Of a stretch of DNA of 7,367 nucleotides, positions 6,366 to 7,367 are shown one piece after another. Position 1 is the stretch's first letter; each line of letters begins with the position of its first letter. The notes beneath the pieces are model-generated. The model worked only from the letters and a program-made list of their open reading frames with translations. It was not told where the DNA came from and ran no database searches. Origin of the DNA: Arenicella sp. (GTDB taxonomy: Bacteria; Pseudomonadota; Gammaproteobacteria; Arenicellales; Arenicellaceae); contig JAHHOC010000052.1 of NCBI GenBank assembly GCA_018677115.1, forward strand, positions 1 through 7,367, written 5' to 3'. The position numbers and the translations under genes were made by a program.

Positions 6366-6394
6366 TTGCCGATAGTGTGAACTGAAAGTATTAA
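6366..6394 (+). promoter_or_regulatory. Candidate sigma70 promoter of the nuo operon
   Basis: On the plus strand TTGCCG (6366-6371) and TATTAA (6389-6394) are separated by 17 bases; each matches the consensus at 4 of 6. The predicted transcript would begin near 6401, about 57 bases before nuoA. The rest of the 287-bp divergent region (6171-6457) shows no strong hairpin or clear FNR/ArcA-like palindrome to my eye. Confidence 0.35.
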
Positions 6395-6443
6395 ATAGCT
6401 AACTGACTCCAAGTATTTCTGACCAATAAAGTCTGGCCCATCT

Positions 6444-6448
6444 GAGGA
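6444..6448 (+). promoter_or_regulatory. Shine-Dalgarno site deciding the TTG start of nuoA
   Basis: GAGGA lies 9 bases upstream of TTG at 6458. The nuoA frame has no ATG until well inside the first membrane helix, so this site identifies the TTG as the start. Confidence 0.65.
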
Positions 6449-6457
6449 ATCCACCGG

Positions 6458-6928
6458 TTGACTGAAGTTTCGATAAATGAAGTTTCAAATTTAGAGATAT
6501 GGCCGCTGGTTGTTTATTTTGCGGCAGTCATCGCCTTGGTACTCACTATGCTCGGCCTGTCCTGGTTGCTGGGCGAACATCGGGCAAATTCCGCCACCAA
6601 CGAGCCGTTTGAATCCGGCGTGGTTTCGGTAGGTAATGCACAGGGACGCATTTCCGTTGATTTTTACCTGATCGCCATCTTCTTCGTAATATTCGACCTC
6701 GAGACGGTTTTCATTTTTGCCTGGGCTATTGCTTTTTTCGAGCTCGGTTGGCAAGGCTATTTCGCGATCATGGTGTTTGTCGCGGTGTTGGTGGTAGCGC
6801 TGATCTATGAGTGGCGCTCCGGTGCCCTGGAATGGGGAGTGAAAACGCGCACCGGTCTGGAAACTCCCCAGGCAGGCGATCTCGCTGCAGACCTGGAGCC
6901 GATTAAAGTAGCTGAGGAGGGTAACTGA
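6458..6928 (+). CDS. nuoA: NADH-quinone oxidoreductase subunit A
   Basis: Small membrane subunit of respiratory complex I, located at the junction of the peripheral and membrane arms near the quinone site. Three hydrophobic helices are visible (about 15-38, 67-91 and 98-118). The loop after the first helix has the hallmark NEPFESG (48-54), and the second helix carries FVIFDLET with Asp80 and Glu82, matching the conserved acidic pair of NuoA. The C-terminal tail after SGALEW continues for about 30 hydrophilic, acidic residues, making 156 residues against roughly 120-150 in many bacteria. Translation begins at TTG with GAGGA upstream. The stop TGA shares one base with the nuoB ATG (TGATG), so the two are translationally coupled. 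It is the first gene of the nuo operon. Confidence 0.95.
   Translation: MTEVSINEVSNLEIWPLVVYFAAVIALVLTMLGLSWLLGEHRANSATNEPFESGVVSVGNAQGRISVDFYLIAIFFVIFDLETVFIFAWAIAFFELGWQGYFAIMVFVAVLVVALIYEWRSGALEWGVKTRTGLETPQAGDLAADLEPIKVAEEGN
6914..6920 (+). promoter_or_regulatory. Strong Shine-Dalgarno site of nuoB inside the end of nuoA
   Basis: GAGGAGG lies 7 bases upstream of the nuoB ATG at 6928 and within the last nuoA codons. It is near-perfect in sequence and spacing, the strongest ribosome site in the window. Confidence 0.75.
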
Positions 6929-7367
6929 TGGAATGGAACCTGACCCGACCGGGACAAACGTCTGCAGACGAAACAGACGCAATGATCGAGGAACAGGTGA
7001 AGCGCAATGTGATGTTCGCCAAGCTCGAAGACCTGATTGCCTGGGGAAGGGCTCACTCACTGTGGCCATTCAACTTTGGCCTTTCCTGCTGTTATGTGGA
7101 AATGGCGACTTCATTCACCTCCCGTCATGATATTGCCCGCTTCGGCTCCGAAGTGATCCGCGCCACCCCCCGCCAGGCCGACTTAATGGTCATTTCAGGC
7201 ACCGTATTCCGTAAAATGGCGCCGGTTGTACAACGCCTGTACGATCAGCTACTCGAACCAAAGTGGATTATTTCGATGGGCTCCTGCGCCAATTCAGGCG
7301 GTATGTATGATATTTACAGTGTGGTGCAGGGTGTCGACAAATTTATCCCAGTCGACGTGTATGTGCC
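6928..7367 (+). CDS. nuoB: NADH-quinone oxidoreductase subunit B, 5' part (146 full codons), cut by window end
   Basis: Peripheral-arm subunit of complex I that holds iron-sulfur cluster N2, the last electron carrier before quinone. Direct translation from the ATG begins [20 protein letters not shown]. It continues with [20 protein letters not shown] and the tandem-cysteine motif [10 protein letters not shown] (Cys54 and Cys55). Then come [40 protein letters not shown] and [16 protein letters not shown] with the third ligand Cys119. The fourth ligand, in the PGCPP motif, would lie beyond the right edge. The frame is open to base 7367. The start overlaps the nuoA stop by one base and has a strong GAGGAGG site. 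The N-terminal 20 or so residues are hydrophilic and variable, as expected before the conserved core. Confidence 0.95.
   Translation, partial: MEWNLTRPGQTSADETDAMIEEQVKRNVMFAKLEDLIAWGRAHSLWPFNFGLSCCYVEMATSFTSRHDIARFGSEVIRATPRQADLMVISGTVFRKMAPVVQRLYDQLLEPKWIISMGSCANSGGMYDIYSVVQGVDKFIPVDVYV

Noticed and set aside
6491..7069. 192-codon minus-strand frame opposite nuoA and nuoB
   Set aside because: Both plus-strand genes are certain by motif; the antisense translation has no recognisable domain.
6933..7130. 65-codon plus-strand frame near the nuoB start
   Set aside because: It is out of frame with nuoB, which is open from 6928 to the window end and has the conserved CC motif and a strong ribosome site.

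Overview
The window looks like chromosomal DNA of a proteobacterium, most likely a gammaproteobacterium of marine or environmental type. This rests on the protein families (an ArsJ/GAPDH arsenate pair, a PA1024-like flavoprotein, and a nuoA-nuoB operon start) and on tight bacterial spacing with clear Shine-Dalgarno sites. The lineage is an inference; I could not run a database search. Eight protein genes are supported; the outermost two, arsJ on the left and nuoB on the right, are cut by the window edges.

Left block (1-3161, all minus strand). In transcription order this is an MHS-type major facilitator permease, then an ArsJ-associated glyceraldehyde-3-phosphate dehydrogenase, then the N-terminal half of the ArsJ efflux permease. 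The dehydrogenase and ArsJ form the known arsenate-detoxification pair: the enzyme makes the unstable 1-arseno-3-phosphoglycerate and ArsJ exports it. The MHS permease sits 95 bp upstream and its link to arsenic is open. No ArsR repressor or ArsC reductase is in the window.

Centre (3162-6170). A 235-bp divergent intergenic region is followed by a plus-strand DUF1330 gene. That gene runs tail to tail, with only 3 bp between stops, into a compact minus-strand operon. In transcription order the operon is a PA1024-like FMN oxidoreductase (nitronate monooxygenase / NADH:quinone reductase family), a short-chain dehydrogenase relative, and a DsbA-fold 2-hydroxychromene-2-carboxylate isomerase / kappa-GST-like protein. 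A good sigma70 promoter (TAAACA-N17-TATAAT) lies just upstream of the first gene. The dehydrogenase relative is the oddest protein here: Asn, Ser and Tyr of the classical catalytic tetrad are replaced and only the Lys remains. The operon may be a small redox, catabolic or detoxification module whose substrate cannot be read from sequence.

Right block (6171-7367). A 287-bp divergent intergenic region carries the minus-strand promoter and a weaker plus-strand candidate. It is followed by the start of a respiratory complex I operon: nuoA (TTG start, charged C-terminal extension) and nuoB (strong Shine-Dalgarno, one-base overlap with nuoA, cut by the window edge). I saw no tRNA, rRNA, CRISPR, insertion sequence, attachment site or convincing intrinsic terminator.
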